Shown here piece after piece: positions 62,979-64,000 of a DNA stretch of 64,000 nt. The stretch lies in contig NW_024468525.1 in the NCBI RefSeq assembly GCF_001632365.1, positions 398,076 to 462,075 of the forward strand, in the 5' to 3' direction. The translations under genes were made by a program, and so were the position numbers. Each line of letters opens with the position of its first letter. Position 1 is the stretch's first letter. The notes under the pieces are model-generated. The model did not search any database and was not told where the DNA came from. It worked only from the letters and a program-made list of their open reading frames with translations. This DNA is from Laetiporus sulphureus 93-53. Its lineage: Eukaryota; Basidiomycota; Agaricomycetes; Polyporales; Laetiporaceae.

Positions 62979-64000
62979 TCAAGATGTGGAACTTGAGGTT
63001 GCTCGTGCCAGCCTCTCTGCGCGTGCCTTCTCCACCCACGCCGGCGCGTCTCTGACCGCGTCGTGCGGACGAGACTTATAAGTCATCAGGTAGCCCTGTA
63101 GGCTCGCCATGGAGAGCTCGCGCTCGGGGATGGCATCGGCAAAGCGAATCGCCAACGTGTGAGCCGTGTCTGGCGAGAGGAACGTGCCCCTAGGGCGAGA
63201 CAGCATGACACAGCTATCATCCGACTTCGCACCGTCGGATGATCCCTGACTAATTGGGGACTTTTCCAGCAGAGGGGATGACTCGGATGCTGTGTCGTCT
63301 TCTACAGCGGTAGCGGTTGGAAAGCATGCCGTGGTGTCGTCATCTGTACGCCGAGCGTGGGAGGGCAGGTAGAAGCAGTTGAAGAGCGCCTCTGCCTGAT
63401 CCTTGCTGGCGAGCTTGAACTCGATGTGTAGATCCATACGCCCAGGCCGGCAGAGAGCAGGGTCGAGCGCGGAGTAGTCGTTGGTGGTGGCGAAAAGGAT
63501 GCGGCCCTCCTGCGCACCGATGCCATCTAGGGCGTTGAGCAGGCCGCTGAGGGTAATACGGCTCGTGGCGTCTTCCTCGGAGGACTTTTTGTTTTGTTTA
63601 TCGTCATGCGCTTGCTGCTCTCCAGGACCTGGAGGAAGGTCACGCGATATACCGCGCTTAGTAGCAACATCGATGTCCTCCATGAGGGCGATGCACTTTT
63701 GAGGCAAGTCGGAGATGAGCTCGTTGAGGCCGTTGTCATCGAGGTTCGAGCGTGATAGTGTGATGATGTAGATGTCCAGGCCCAGCTCGCCGGCGATGCT
63801 TTGAATCATGGAAGTCTTGCCGGATCCAGGCGCGCCATGCTACGAAATAGGTCAGACATCGATAAAGTTGTACGAAGTGGCGCACGTACCAAGAGATAAC
63901 CACGACGGAAGGGGATGCCTATGTGTTTCGATGACACGATGAGTATCGCAATGTTGTGCATTCGAAGTGGGTTTCTTACCTCGTTCCGAGTACCACTCTC
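62979..64000 (-). CDS. BCS1-like AAA ATPase, 5' part outside the window
   Basis: The visible C-terminal part begins GIPFRRGYLL|HGAPGSGKTSMIQSIA, with Walker A. It continues LGLDIYIITLSRSNLDDNGL, Walker B CIALMEDIDVA, sensor 1 GRILFATTNDYSALDPALCR PGRMD and the arginine-finger region. RGYLLHGAPGSGKTS, SxSNLDDxxL and DHxE/LHIEFKLAS are typical of the BCS1 family, whose founder translocates the Rieske protein across the inner mitochondrial membrane. Agaricomycetes carry many BCS1-like paralogs of unknown role. A Ser/Asp-rich insert (SHARRTDDDTTA...SPLLEK) interrupts the C-terminal lid, more in line with a paralog than with Bcs1 itself. At least one further exon (about 63900-63990) lies toward the edge. 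Confidence 0.83.

Overview
This window is nuclear DNA of a filamentous basidiomycete, most likely an agaricomycete. The genes are dense and split by many 45-70 nt introns with GT(G/A)(A/C)GT donors and CAG/TAG acceptors. Several gene families point the same way: a laminarinase of the Phanerochaete Lam16A type, lineage-typical F-box/LRR proteins, a DNMT5 methyltransferase-helicase fusion, and small cysteine-finger and disordered proteins. There are no bacterial operon features, CRISPR arrays, rRNA or convincing tRNA genes, and I see no intact transposon.

Layout. 0-2.5 kb: a roughly 0.93-kb direct duplication carrying an 81-aa Tyr/Ser/Asn/Gly-rich protein gene, intact in copy 1 and frameshifted in copy 2. 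3.6-9.5 kb: a coiled-coil unknown and two F-box/LRR genes, all on the minus strand. 9.9-19 kb: a housekeeping block with ubiquitin-eS31 (RPS31), a replication factor C small subunit behind three MluI cell-cycle boxes, a Zw10/Dsl1-type tether and a CID-domain RNA polymerase II CTD reader. 19.5-28.4 kb: a PAP2 phosphatase, with a relic of its own 3' end next to it, diverging from a very large DNMT5 gene. 28.9-31.9 kb: CRIPT, a possible small spliced gene and a secreted GH16 glucanase. 31.9-35.1 kb is gene-poor. 35-43.8 kb: PEX7 diverging from a SIRT4-type sirtuin, two adjacent paralogous C-x2-C-x19-H-x3-C/H finger proteins and an EFM7/NNT1-like methyltransferase.

44.2-51.9 kb is the accessory island and the most interesting part. 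Three tandem genes encode an N-terminal signal sequence, a long helical domain and a C-terminal hydrophobic Gly-rich segment that I read as the Ifi-6-16/ISG12 type. Copies 2 and 3 sit in two direct repeats of about 3.2 kb. They share a 365-bp tract with no differences next to a sharply diverged patch, which is the mark of recent gene conversion. All three keep a 23-nt microexon. The repeats also carry partly decayed flanking ORFs, and repeat B ends just before the first of two tandem MFS (Dal5/allantoate-permease-like) transporters at 51.9-58 kb. 58.4-64 kb: a disordered unknown, the RNase P/MRP subunit Rpp40 and a BCS1-like AAA ATPase that runs off the window edge.

Proteins were inferred by splicing exons by eye. 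Junctions were judged from splice consensus, reading phase and continuity of conserved motifs. Family calls rest on recognised motifs, not on searches.
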